From Competibacter_A sp037045535 (GTDB lineage: Bacteria; Pseudomonadota; Gammaproteobacteria; Competibacterales; Competibacteraceae), in NCBI GenBank assembly GCA_037045535.1, contig JBAOHI010000071.1, positions 186,001-250,000 of the forward strand: 64,000 bases of DNA, read 5' to 3'. Below are positions 26,246-34,702 of the stretch, piece after piece. Both the position numbers and the translations under genes were made by a program. The notes under the pieces are model-generated. The model did no database searches, had not been told where the DNA came from, and worked only from the letters and a program-made list of their open reading frames with translations. Position 1 is the first letter of the stretch, and each line of letters begins with the position of its first letter.

Positions 26246-26590
26246 ATGTCGGCTCCACGACAAGGCGTCATCTCCATCGCGATCAAGGATAAGGCAATGC
26301 TGCATTCCAGCTATATGCCTTTCGTCAAGGGCGGGGGTATTTTCATCGCCACGGAAAAATCGTTCGAGCTGGGCGATGAGGTATTTTTGTTGCTGACCTT
26401 GGCCGAGGACCCCGAGCGGTTTGCCATCACCGGCAAAGTGGTGTGGATCAATTATCGGACCACGCCGGGTGGGCGCCAGATGGGGGTGGGCATTCAGTTT
26501 AGCGGCGTGGAAGGGGCCAATCTCCAAAAGAAAATCGATGCGATGTTGGGCGGTTATACGCGTGCCGACCAGCCGACCAATACCATGTGA
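26246..26590 (+). CDS. pilZ: PilZ-domain protein, type IV pilus biogenesis
   Basis: Protein of 114 residues resembling the original PilZ, which supports type IV pilus assembly at the holB-pilZ-tatD locus of Pseudomonas and Xanthomonas. The PilZ core is seen in KGGGIFIATEKSFELGDEVFLLLTL and GVGIQFSG. The RxxxR c-di-GMP motif at the N-terminus is not present, as in true PilZ, which does not bind c-di-GMP. ATG 26246 lies 41 bases after holB. Pilus function would agree with the PilB-like ATPase at 37-39 kb. Confidence 0.9.
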   Translation: MSAPRQGVISIAIKDKAMLHSSYMPFVKGGGIFIATEKSFELGDEVFLLLTLAEDPERFAITGKVVWINYRTTPGGRQMGVGIQFSGVEGANLQKKIDAMLGGYTRADQPTNTM

Positions 26591-26608
26591 CTGCCGATAA
26601 GCACCCCC

Positions 26609-27394
26609 ATGCTCGCGGATTCCCATTGCCATCTGGACCGTCTCGATCTCACCCGTTTCGAGGGGGGCCTCACGGGAGTGATGGCGGCGGCGGCGGCGAG
26701 TGGCGTGACGCAGTTTTTGAGTGTGGCTACGGATCTGGAAAGCTGGCCGAGGCTGGCCCGAATGACCGAACCACATCCGCAAGTTGCCTTGTCGGTGGGC
26801 GTCCATCCGAGCGAGGATGACGGTCGTGCACCGACCGTGGCGGAACTGGTCGCGCTCGGCAGGGAACCACGAGTGGTCGCCATCGGCGAAACTGGGCTGG
26901 ATTATTACTATGGACGCGACAACGTCGCTCGTCAGCAAGACTGGTTCCGCATCCATGTCGCTGCCGCGCGCGAACTTGGCAAGCCGTTGATCGTGCATAG
27001 CCGCGATGCCCGTGTGGATACCCTGCGCATTTTGGAGGAAGCAGGCGCAGCCGATGTTGGCGGCGTGCTGCACTGTTTCACCGAGACTTGGGAAATGGCG
27101 GAGCGGGCTTTAGAGCTTGGTTTTTACATCTCGTTTTCCGGTATCGTGACCTTCAAGAGCGCCGCGCAGATTCAAGAAGTCGCTCGACGGGTGCCTGCCG
27201 AGCGAATGCTCGTGGAAACCGATTCACCCTATTTGGCACCCGTGCCGCATCGTGGTAAACCCAACCATCCGGCTTGGGTGCGACATGTGGCGGAATTCGT
27301 TGCCCGGTTGCGCGGCGAATCGTTAGAGCAAGTGGCGGTCGAGACCACTGCCAACTATAGCCGGCTGTTCAAGGTGGGGGCGGGATCGACGTGA
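26609..27394 (+). CDS. TatD-family metal-dependent hydrolase
   Basis: Member of the TatD/YcfH DNase family, TIM-barrel metallohydrolase. The 261 residues show the metal ligands in DSHCHLD, GETGLDYYY, HSRDA, HCFTE and ETDSPYLAP. Position after holB-pilZ matches ycfH of E. coli. It starts 18 bases after pilZ and overlaps the next gene by 4 bases, so it belongs to the same operon. Confidence 0.93.
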   Translation: MLADSHCHLDRLDLTRFEGGLTGVMAAAAASGVTQFLSVATDLESWPRLARMTEPHPQVALSVGVHPSEDDGRAPTVAELVALGREPRVVAIGETGLDYYYGRDNVARQQDWFRIHVAAARELGKPLIVHSRDARVDTLRILEEAGAADVGGVLHCFTETWEMAERALELGFYISFSGIVTFKSAAQIQEVARRVPAERMLVETDSPYLAPVPHRGKPNHPAWVRHVAEFVARLRGESLEQVAVETTANYSRLFKVGAGST

Positions 27395-28014
27395 ATCACG
27401 CGGAAATACGTGACCGGATTCGCCATTGCCTGCATTCCACGCATCAAGTGGAAACTATTACCGGCGATCATGCGGTGGCCGGCATGGCGCGCGAGGAGCG
27501 GACGCTGATGCCGGCTGCGGTGCTCATGCCCTTGGTTGAACGGTCGGAAGGCTACACGGTGTTGCTCACTCAGCGGACCGCCCATTTGGAGCACCACGCG
27601 GGACAAATCAGCTTTCCCGGTGGTCGGGCCGAAGAGGAGGATGCCAACCCGGTCGATACCGCGTTGCGCGAGGCAGAGGAAGAAATCGGCCTGCAACGCC
27701 GGCATGTGGTGGAAATCGCCGGTTTTCTCGATCTGTATCAAACGGTGACCGGCTTTCTGATTACGCCGGTGGTGGGATTCGTGACCCCGCCGTTCGAGTT
27801 GGCGCTGGACGCATTTGAAGTCGCTGAGGCGTTCGAGGTGCCGCTGGATTTCATTCTCGATCCTCGAAATCACGAATCCCGTAGCATGTTCTACAAGGGC
27901 CAGCACCGGCGCTATTACGTGATTCCCTACGAGGATCGTTTTATCTGGGGGGCGACTGCCGCCATGCTGGTCAATTTCGCCCGCCGGCTAGCCGAGCATC
28001 CGCTGCTACCCTGA
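27391..28014 (+). CDS. NUDIX hydrolase, CoA-pyrophosphatase (NudL) type
   Basis: NUDIX enzyme of 207 residues. The segment LTQRTAHLEHHAGQISFPGG followed by ALREAEEEIGL is the pattern of the CoA pyrophosphatase subgroup, which cuts CoA or acyl-CoA into 4'-phosphopantetheine and 3',5'-ADP. FIWGATAAMLVNFARRL at the end also fits. The GTG start overlaps the TatD stop. Its stop overlaps the end of the convergent small gene 28006-28203 by 9 bases. Last gene of the operon that starts near 18.2 kb. Confidence 0.88.
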   Translation: MNHAEIRDRIRHCLHSTHQVETITGDHAVAGMAREERTLMPAAVLMPLVERSEGYTVLLTQRTAHLEHHAGQISFPGGRAEEEDANPVDTALREAEEEIGLQRRHVVEIAGFLDLYQTVTGFLITPVVGFVTPPFELALDAFEVAEAFEVPLDFILDPRNHESRSMFYKGQHRRYYVIPYEDRFIWGATAAMLVNFARRLAEHPLLP

Positions 28015-28203
28015 AAGCGAGGCGTCGCTCGCCGCACCCCGGTGGTAAACGAACTGCCGCAGCAGAAACTCCTCGTCCCGGGGCGTCAGATCGAACATCA
28101 GGCTGGCCTGTTCAATCGCTTTGAGGTCGCAATGACCTTGCTCGGCAAGCCACTGAAAGGCCCGACGCAACGCCTCACCTTCGGGGATGAGGGGTTTGAG
28201 CAT
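28006..28203 (-). CDS. Small conserved hypothetical protein
   Basis: 65-residue soluble protein (MLKPLIPEGEALRRAFQWLA...), predicted mostly helical, with acidic middle DLTPRDEEFLL. It resembles short gammaproteobacterial proteins of unknown role as I recall them. It converges on the NUDIX gene with a 9-base overlap and is 75 bases downstream of the SDR gene start. No signal peptide or membrane segment. Confidence 0.6.
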   Translation of the reverse strand: MLKPLIPEGEALRRAFQWLAEQGHCDLKAIEQASLMFDLTPRDEEFLLRQFVYHRGAASDASLSG

Positions 28204-28278
28204 GGCAATCTTTTTCCGGTGGCTAGGTGGCGGGTCAACTTGATGATCTAGAACCGGAGACAGCAGTCGATAAAGCGC

Positions 28279-29016
28279 TCAAAGAGACAATCTCCTGAAA
28301 ACAAACTCCGGTATGGATTTGATTAATTGCATGATTGCCCACCAAAATCCCGGCGTATAAACCACATCCTTTCCGTTCTCCATCGCTCGAACAATGTCTC
28401 GCGCTACCCGCTCCGGCTTGGCCCAGAGCAGACCCTTTGAGAAATCCCGCGTCATCGGTGTATCCACGAAACCGGGCTTGATCGTGACCACCTGCACGCC
28501 GGATTTGTACAAGCGCTGCCGTAACCCACTTAGGAACGTGCTGACCGCTGCTTTGGCCGTGCCATAGACATAATTGCTCTGCCGTCCCCGGTCACCGGCG
28601 ACCGACGAAATGACTGCGATCGTACCAACTCGTTGCGCTTCAAAATGGTTGGCGATCAGCGTCAGCAAGGCGATCACGCTCAAGGCGTTGGTGTGCAGTT
28701 CTTGGAAAGTTAGCGCGACCGATTGTTGGCACGCCGCTTGATCCGACAGTGTGCCGTGCGCGATGAGCACGGTGTCTAGGCCGCCTAGCGCCACATCCGC
28801 GTGGTCCAGTAACGCGGCATGTCGTTCGATAGCGTTGGCGTCCATCGCCTCGGTTTGCACCCGCGCCGCGCCGCGCACCCGCAGATCAGCGGCGATCGCC
28901 TCCAGCGCCTCCGCCCGCCGCCCCACCAGATATAGTAAATCGCCCTGTGCTGCCAACAACCGCGCCACGGCTTCGGCGATGGCCGAGGTGGCGCCAACAA
29001 TCAATACCTTTCGCAT
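28279..29016 (-). CDS. Short-chain dehydrogenase, DprE2-like
   Basis: NAD(P)H-dependent reductase of 245 residues with the Rossmann motif GATSAIAEA, SSVAGDRG and the catalytic YGTAK. Together with the FAD enzyme just upstream it forms the pair known from mycobacteria as DprE1-DprE2, which epimerises polyprenyl-phosphoryl-ribose to polyprenyl-phosphoryl-arabinose; this subunit reduces the 2-keto intermediate. The C-terminus (WWAIMQLIKSIPEFVFRRL) is hydrophobic and may touch the membrane, as in mycobacterial DprE2. One base separates it from the upstream gene, so they are co-transcribed. Substrate is inferred from context only. Confidence 0.82.
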   Translation of the reverse strand: MRKVLIVGATSAIAEAVARLLAAQGDLLYLVGRRAEALEAIAADLRVRGAARVQTEAMDANAIERHAALLDHADVALGGLDTVLIAHGTLSDQAACQQSVALTFQELHTNALSVIALLTLIANHFEAQRVGTIAVISSVAGDRGRQSNYVYGTAKAAVSTFLSGLRQRLYKSGVQVVTIKPGFVDTPMTRDFSKGLLWAKPERVARDIVRAMENGKDVVYTPGFWWAIMQLIKSIPEFVFRRLSL

Positions 29017-29017
29017 C

Positions 29018-30262
29018 TCACTCCACCATCACCCGCCGCCAGAAACTGGAGGAAAACCGAGGGTCGATATATGCGTTGAAACGCTGCCAATTTGGAAAAA
29101 ACGCTCGGAATCGGACTCCATTCATCCGGGCGTCCTTGGCGGGGTACACCGCGCCACCCGCCACTGCCACTATCGAATCAAGCGTATCCAGCAACTTGAA
29201 GGTTGCCGTGCCCTGGTTGGGAAAATCCAGCGCCAGCGTCACGCCGGGCCGGGGGAACGACAGCTGCCCGACCGCTGGAATCTCACCGAAGACTTTCAGC
29301 ACGGCTAGAAACGATCCCATACCCGAGCGGGTGATGTGTTCCAGCATCTCGCGGATCGCGGCAGGGCCGTGAGCGTGCGGGATCGCGCACTGATATTGTA
29401 AGAAACCACGCCGTCCGTAAATCCGGTTCCATGCCAACACGCTATCGAGCGGATAAAAGAACGGCGCGTAATGTGTGATGCTACGCGTTATCTCCGCTCG
29501 TTGCCGGTGGTAATAAAGCGTGTTGAACGCCTTGAGGCTCCAATGATTGACCAGCGAGAGTGGCGGCGTGAATGGCACGGTCAGTCGTCCCACCGGCGAC
29601 CGAGGCCGCGCGGCGCATAACGCCGGCGCATGGTTGCCGCGCATGAACAAACCGCGTCCCAGAGCAGCGCCGCGCGAGGTGCAATCCAGCCAGGCCACGG
29701 TGTACTCGTAATCCCGGTCGGAGGCCGCCGACACCGCGAAGAATTCCTCCAAGCCACCAAAACGGATCGTTTCGCTGGCAATCCAGGGATTAGCGATCCG
29801 GCGGAGCTGAATTTCCGCCCAAGTGATCAAACCCGTCAGGCCCAGGCCACCCACGGTTGCAGCGAACCAGTCGGGGTTTTCGGTGGGTGAGCAGCGGCGG
29901 CGACTGCCGTCCGAGCGCAATAGCTCGAAGCCGCGAATCCATGCGCCGAATGTCCCGGCACGATGGTGATTCTTGCCGTGCACGTCGTTGGCGATCGCAC
30001 CGCCCACGGTTACGAACCGTGTACCCGGCGTCACCGGCAAGAACCAGCCTTGCGGCACGATGAGTTCCAGAATCTCGGACAGCAAGACGCCCGCTTCACA
30101 ACGTAACATGCCAGTAGTGGGATCGAAGGCGATGAAACGGTCCAGCCCGCGCGTATGTAGTAGCGCGCCGCCGTCATTCAGACAGCTATCACCGTAGCTG
30201 CGGCCATTACCGTAGGGCAACAGCAGAGCGCTCGATTGCGGGCAAGGTGGCGTGGCGGTCAT
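29018..30262 (-). CDS. FAD-dependent oxidoreductase, DprE1-like, with apparent N-terminal frameshift
   Basis: Family of decaprenylphosphoryl-beta-D-ribose 2'-oxidase. Visible FAD-binding motifs are YGNGRSYGDSCLN and NDVHGKNHHRAGTFG, the latter almost as in mycobacterial DprE1, whose His anchors FAD. The intact frame (414 residues) starts at ATG 30262, but its first residues (MTATPPCPQ) have no family likeness. The expected N-terminus (LSWGRYPRTRQA, then IRYHDRHATLPAIERS) is encoded in another frame from ATG 30344, overlapping the stop of the UbiA gene. The frames join if one base is removed near 30221-30232. Either a sequencing error or a recent mutation; the intact part still holds most of the FAD site. 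Confidence 0.82.
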   Translation of the reverse strand: MTATPPCPQSSALLLPYGNGRSYGDSCLNDGGALLHTRGLDRFIAFDPTTGMLRCEAGVLLSEILELIVPQGWFLPVTPGTRFVTVGGAIANDVHGKNHHRAGTFGAWIRGFELLRSDGSRRRCSPTENPDWFAATVGGLGLTGLITWAEIQLRRIANPWIASETIRFGGLEEFFAVSAASDRDYEYTVAWLDCTSRGAALGRGLFMRGNHAPALCAARPRSPVGRLTVPFTPPLSLVNHWSLKAFNTLYYHRQRAEITRSITHYAPFFYPLDSVLAWNRIYGRRGFLQYQCAIPHAHGPAAIREMLEHITRSGMGSFLAVLKVFGEIPAVGQLSFPRPGVTLALDFPNQGTATFKLLDTLDSIVAVAGGAVYPAKDARMNGVRFRAFFPNWQRFNAYIDPRFSSSFWRRVMVE

Positions 30263-30328
30263 GGTAGCGGATCGTCGCCTGTCTGGTGCGCGGGTAGCGA
30301 CCCCACGAGAGGGTATCGGCCCGTTCCG

Positions 30329-31762
30329 TCAGAGTGCCAGCCATACGATCACCGCGCTGATTCCAATGAGCATCTGACTGACCCGATCCTGGATCGCGAA
30401 AATTACCGGATCGTCGTGCATATCGCCCCGGTGGGTCTTGAGCCACATCCGGCTGATCCAGTACAGCAACAGCGGGCAAAGCAGCCAGATGACTTCGGGA
30501 TGCCGGTACAATGCCGGGTTGGCGCCATTGTTGATATAGAGGGCCAGCACCAACACGCTCGAATAACCGCTGGCGCTGCCCAACGCTTGTAGCAATTGCA
30601 AATCCCCTACCTGGTAACCACGTCCTCGTGCGGCGTTTTGTCCCATGTCCTGCATCGCCAGCAGTTCGGTATGGCGCTTGACCAAGGCTAGACTGAGAAA
30701 AATAAACATCGAGAACGCCAGCAGCCAGAAGGTGGGAACGATCACGGTGGCCGCCGCGCCCGCGATGATTCGCAGCGTGTAGAGCGCTGCCAGTGCCACC
30801 GTGTCCAGCATCGCGATCTGCTTGAAAAACAGCGAGTAGGTTAGCGTTAGTACGAAATAGCTCAGTAGAATGCCGGCAAACAGCGGTGGCAGAGCGATGC
30901 CCGCCAGCAGAAAGGCCAAAATCAGCAGGGCGGGAACTGCCAACGCCCCCGCCAGCACCGGCAACGTGCCGGCGGCGAACGGTCGCAGCCGTTTGCGCGG
31001 ATGTTCGCGATCGATAGGCAAATCCAGCAAATCGTTCAATAGGTAGACGCTGGAGGCGCATAGGCCGAAGGTGAGATAGGCTAAAGCTGCTTGCAGCAAT
31101 AGGGCGGGTTCATGGACGCGGTGCGCCGCCAGTAAGGGGACGAATACCAGCACGTTTTTCAACCACTGGTGCAAGCGCAAAGCCTTGAACCATGGCTTGA
31201 GCGTTTTACCTTGGCGGTCATCGAACTCGGCCGCGATCTCGGTAACTTGCGCCGCCTGGTCACGCACTCTATGTGCCGGATTGACTAGAATCGCTTGGTG
31301 AGCATGTGCCCAGACGGCCACATCCACCCGTCCATTACCTGCATAGTCGAAGCCGCGTTCGCCAAAACATTGGCAGAGCCGTTCCGCTTTGCGTTGACCG
31401 GAAAGATTGGCGTCGTCGGTGGTCGCGATCACTTGGGAAAAAATGCCCAAATGATCGGCGACTTGGCGGGCGAAGGTCTCGGCGGCAGACGTCGCCAGGA
31501 CCAGGTATCGTCCCCGTGCGTGTTGTTCGCACAGCCAGGCCAAGAAAGCCGGATGATAAGGTAACGTCGCGACATCCAGTTCGACTCGGCGGGCAAGCTC
31601 CTGTTTGAGTCGTGCCTTACCGCACAGCAGCCAGAAAGGGACGAGCAAGACAACTAGCGGGTGCGTTTTGAGCAGCAGGAAAAACGATTCGATCAGCAGG
31701 TCCGTTTTGATCAGCGTCCCATCGAGATCGACGCAGAGGGGGGGAGGTGTGGAGTAGGCCAT
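30329..31762 (-). CDS. HAD-hydrolase / UbiA prenyltransferase fusion (DPPR synthase-like)
   Basis: Two-domain protein of 477 residues. The N-terminal part (about 1-185) is a HAD phosphatase with DLDGTLIKTD, ATSAAET and a Lys-containing third motif. The C-terminal part (about 190-477) is a UbiA-type membrane prenyltransferase with RLHQWLKNVLVFVPLLA, the first Asp motif NDLLDLPIDREHPRKR and the second YSLFFKQIAMLD. This C-terminal half resembles mycobacterial Rv3806c, which adds phosphoribose to decaprenyl phosphate; the HAD part would then remove the 5-phosphate. That makes it step one and two of the DprE pathway found just downstream. The fusion is a known proteobacterial arrangement; substrate is inferred. 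Confidence 0.85.
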   Translation of the reverse strand: MAYSTPPPLCVDLDGTLIKTDLLIESFFLLLKTHPLVVLLVPFWLLCGKARLKQELARRVELDVATLPYHPAFLAWLCEQHARGRYLVLATSAAETFARQVADHLGIFSQVIATTDDANLSGQRKAERLCQCFGERGFDYAGNGRVDVAVWAHAHQAILVNPAHRVRDQAAQVTEIAAEFDDRQGKTLKPWFKALRLHQWLKNVLVFVPLLAAHRVHEPALLLQAALAYLTFGLCASSVYLLNDLLDLPIDREHPRKRLRPFAAGTLPVLAGALAVPALLILAFLLAGIALPPLFAGILLSYFVLTLTYSLFFKQIAMLDTVALAALYTLRIIAGAAATVIVPTFWLLAFSMFIFLSLALVKRHTELLAMQDMGQNAARGRGYQVGDLQLLQALGSASGYSSVLVLALYINNGANPALYRHPEVIWLLCPLLLYWISRMWLKTHRGDMHDDPVIFAIQDRVSQMLIGISAVIVWLAL

Positions 31763-31791
31763 GGCGACGACGATTGGTTTCCCTGTTTATG

Positions 31792-32790
31792 TCATGACCT
31801 TGCCGTGCTTGCGGAAGCCACGATTATGACCCCAAACTTTGGTTGGTCCTGAGTTTTTCCTGCTTCCAGTCCCAGAATCGCGAGTAGGCCGATCAGTACG
31901 GCGAACCAGAGGGTGGTGAATCGGCACAGCAGTGTGGCGGCAATCGCTGTGCTGGAGCCTACGCCGGCCAGCATCAATAACAATCCCATAACCGCCTCGG
32001 TACCTCCCAAGCCGCCGGGTAGGAAGGACAAGGCGCCGGCCAGAACGCTGACCGCGTAAATGCCCGTCGCCGCAACGACAGGCAACGACGCGCCCATGCC
32101 TCGCACAATCAGGTACAGCGCGAAAGCTTCCGCCGCCCAGGCCAGCAGGCTGACGGTGAGGCTGGCATAAAACCGGCCGGGTGCGAACAGGCAGGCCGAC
32201 GCTCGCAATAGGCTGGCCAGGTGTTGCAAAACCCGCGGGGATTTCCCCGTGGCTTGACTACACCTGGCCCAATGATCCAGGCGGCTTGGCAGTTCGGGGC
32301 GGACGATGAACCAGGTGAATGTGCCAATGCCCAGGCCTGATAGCCACACGAAAGCGCGGTAGTCCGGAAACAACCAGGCACCGCTGATCGCCAGCACGGC
32401 GATAGCGAGCATATCCAGCAGGCGTTCGGCGAAAAAGGCCGCCAGGCTTTCCGCATAGCGCATGCCATGCGGTTTCAGATAGATCGAACGCACCGCTTCC
32501 CCGGCCTTGCCCGGCGTGACCGTGAACGCGAAACCGGCCAGGTAGTAGGCGAGATGTCGCCGCCAGGGCACGGTGTAGCCCAAGGTGGCGACATAGGATT
32601 GCCAGCGCAGGAAGCGCAGGGCGTAGTTGAACAACGACAGCCCCAGGATCAGTGCCAGTTGTGGTCCGGTAATCGCGGTGAGCGTTGTACCGACTCGCTG
32701 GGCATCACCCACGAACGCGGCGAGCAGATACAACACTATTGCTAGAGTGACGACTATCGCCAGTGGGCGCAGGTGTTTTTGGAGAGACAT
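31792..32790 (-). CDS. Flippase-like membrane protein (LPG synthase TM / UPF0104 family)
   Basis: Integral membrane protein of 332 residues with about eight hydrophobic helices and the family motifs NYALRFLRWQSYV, PGKAGEAVRSIYL, FAERLLDM and SFLPGGLGGTEAVM. This family (AglD/YbhN-like) includes proteins next to polyprenyl-glycan genes, proposed to move lipid-linked sugars or lipids across the membrane. It lies just before the HAD-UbiA gene on the same strand (29-base gap), so it may translocate the product of the DprE-like enzymes. The transport role is inference. Confidence 0.8.
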   Translation of the reverse strand: MSLQKHLRPLAIVVTLAIVLYLLAAFVGDAQRVGTTLTAITGPQLALILGLSLFNYALRFLRWQSYVATLGYTVPWRRHLAYYLAGFAFTVTPGKAGEAVRSIYLKPHGMRYAESLAAFFAERLLDMLAIAVLAISGAWLFPDYRAFVWLSGLGIGTFTWFIVRPELPSRLDHWARCSQATGKSPRVLQHLASLLRASACLFAPGRFYASLTVSLLAWAAEAFALYLIVRGMGASLPVVAATGIYAVSVLAGALSFLPGGLGGTEAVMGLLLMLAGVGSSTAIAATLLCRFTTLWFAVLIGLLAILGLEAGKTQDQPKFGVIIVASASTARS

Positions 32791-32824
32791 GGGGATGCGC
32801 CAGCGACGCCATGGCGCGCTAATT

Positions 32825-34489
32825 TTACGCCAACTTTCGGTATTTGATCCGGTGTGGCTGGTCAGCCTCCACGCCCAGCCGCCGCTTACGGTCGACTTCG
32901 TAATCCGCGTAATTACCCTCGAACCACACGACTTGTGAATCGCCCTCGAACGCCAGAATGTGGGTGGCGATGCGGTCCAGGAACCAGCGGTCGTGGGAGA
33001 TGATCACGGCGCAACCAGCGAAGGCCAGTAAAGCCTCCTCCAACGCCCGCAGCGTTTCCACATCCAGATCGTTGGTCGGTTCGTCCAGCAGCAGCACGTT
33101 GCCACCGCTTTTCAGGAGCTTGGCCAGGTGAACCCGGTTACGTTCACCGCCGGACAAATCCTTGACGAATTTTTGCTGGTCCGGTCCCTTGAAGTTGAAA
33201 CGGCCGACGTAGGCACGAGAATTGATCTGGTAGCTGCCGATGGCAATCATATCCAGCCCATCGGAAATTTCCTGCCAAACGGTTTTATCGGGGGCGAGAC
33301 TATCCCGTGATTGATCGACATAAGCCAGCTTGACGGTGTCCCCGACCCGCAGAGTACCGCTATCTGGCTGCTCTTGGCCGACCAGCATCCGGAACAGGGT
33401 GGTTTTGCCCGCGCCGTTGGGGCCGATCACCCCGACGATACCGCCCTTGGGCAGTTTGAAGTCGAGGTTTTCGATCAGCAAGCGGTCGCCGAAGCCTTTG
33501 CGCAGCTGCGTGGCTTCGACCACCAGATCGCCCAAGCGCGGCCCTGGTGGGATGTAGAGTTCCTGGGTTTCGTTGCGCTTCTGAAATTCCTGCGATTCCA
33601 GTTCCTCGAAGCGGGCGACGCGGGCCTTGCTCTTGGCGTGGCGGCCTTTAGGGTTAGCACGCACCCATTCCAGCTCCGCCTTCATGGCTTTGGTGTGTGC
33701 GGTTTCCTGCTTCTCCTCGATTTCCAGTCGCTTCTCCTTCTGCTCCAGCCAGGAAGAATAGTTACCCTCCCAGGGAATGCCCCGACCCCGATCCAGTTCC
33801 AGAATCCAGCCCGCAACGTTGTCCAGGAAATAGCGGTCGTGGGTGACGGCGACCACGGTGCCGGGATAGTCTTGGAGAAACCGCTCCAGCCAGGCTACGG
33901 ATTCAGCGTCGAGATGGTTGGTCGGTTCATCCAGCAGCAGCATGTCGGGCTTGGACAGCAGCAGCCGGCACAATGCGACCCGGCGCCGTTCGCCGCCCGA
34001 AAGAGTGGCGACATCCGTTTCCCACAACGGTAGGCGCAGTGCGTCGGCGGCTACGTCCAAGGTCCGGTCCAAGTTGTGGCCGTCGGTGGCTTGCAGGTAA
34101 GCTTCCAGATCGGCTTGTTCGGCGGCCAACTTCTCAAAATCGGCTTCCGGGTCGGCGTAAGCGGCGTAGACCTCGTCCAGCCGGGCCAGCGCGGTTTTGA
34201 TCGGTTGCACGGCTTCCTCGATATTGCCGCGCACGTCCTTGGTCGGATCGAGCTGCGGTTCCTGGGGCAGAAAGCCAATTTTGATGCCGGGCTGCGGGCG
34301 CGCTTCGCCGAGAATGTCGGTATCGGTGCCGGCCATGATCCGCAACAAGGTGGATTTGCCGGAGCCGTTTAGCCCCAGCACGCCGATTTTAGCGCCGGGG
34401 AAGAACGATAGAGAGATGTCTTTCAGGATTTCCCGCTTAGGAGGTACGACTTTCCCCACGCGGTTCATAGTAAAAATGTATTGGGCCAT
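32825..34489 (-). CDS. ettA: Energy-dependent translational throttle protein EttA
   Basis: ABC-F protein that binds the ribosomal E site and gates elongation according to the ATP/ADP ratio. The 554 residues hold two ABC domains: NGSGKST with LSGGERRRVALCRLLL, then GPNGAGKTT with LSGGERNRVHLAKLL. A charged linker lies between them (about 245-320). The start MAQYIFTMNRVGKVVPPKR is almost that of E. coli EttA. It ends 34 bases before the flippase-like gene starts. Confidence 0.96.
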   Translation of the reverse strand: MAQYIFTMNRVGKVVPPKREILKDISLSFFPGAKIGVLGLNGSGKSTLLRIMAGTDTDILGEARPQPGIKIGFLPQEPQLDPTKDVRGNIEEAVQPIKTALARLDEVYAAYADPEADFEKLAAEQADLEAYLQATDGHNLDRTLDVAADALRLPLWETDVATLSGGERRRVALCRLLLSKPDMLLLDEPTNHLDAESVAWLERFLQDYPGTVVAVTHDRYFLDNVAGWILELDRGRGIPWEGNYSSWLEQKEKRLEIEEKQETAHTKAMKAELEWVRANPKGRHAKSKARVARFEELESQEFQKRNETQELYIPPGPRLGDLVVEATQLRKGFGDRLLIENLDFKLPKGGIVGVIGPNGAGKTTLFRMLVGQEQPDSGTLRVGDTVKLAYVDQSRDSLAPDKTVWQEISDGLDMIAIGSYQINSRAYVGRFNFKGPDQQKFVKDLSGGERNRVHLAKLLKSGGNVLLLDEPTNDLDVETLRALEEALLAFAGCAVIISHDRWFLDRIATHILAFEGDSQVVWFEGNYADYEVDRKRRLGVEADQPHRIKYRKLA

Positions 34490-34578
34490 TGCGCTTTATG
34501 TCGAGTGATGGGCGTAGGGCGGCAATCTACCGATTGGGGGCCATGCCGTAAAGGGGAACGATCCAGCACGATGAGAGC

Positions 34579-34624
34579 GCCGCCCTGGGACAGGCCAAAT
34601 AGCCGCCCTGGGACAGGCCAAATA
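34579..34624. repeat. Perfect 23-bp tandem duplication
   Basis: Bases 34579-34601 and 34602-34624 are identical. They lie in the 213-base gap between ettA and the malonyl-CoA decarboxylase gene, outside any gene. Looks like a recent slippage duplication. Confidence 0.85.
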
Positions 34625-34653
34625 TTCGGGTATCCGCTGAGAATCTGCATGGC

Positions 34654-34678
34654 CCCCTGCTGCTCAATGCAGCAGGGG
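34654..34678 (-). terminator. Hairpin after the malonyl-CoA decarboxylase gene
   Basis: Perfect 10-bp stem (34654-34663 against 34669-34678, 5-base loop) located 25 bases past the stop of the minus-strand gene. There is no T-tract, so termination may be Rho-dependent or the hairpin may protect the 3' end. Confidence 0.45.
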
Positions 34679-34702
34679 AATGGGCCGGTGACCGCGCAAT
34701 GC

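Noticed and set aside
30345..31061. Minus-strand frame running through the UbiA gene before the DprE1-like N-terminus
   Set aside because: Only the part after ATG 30344 resembles the oxidase; the rest reads UbiA out of frame.
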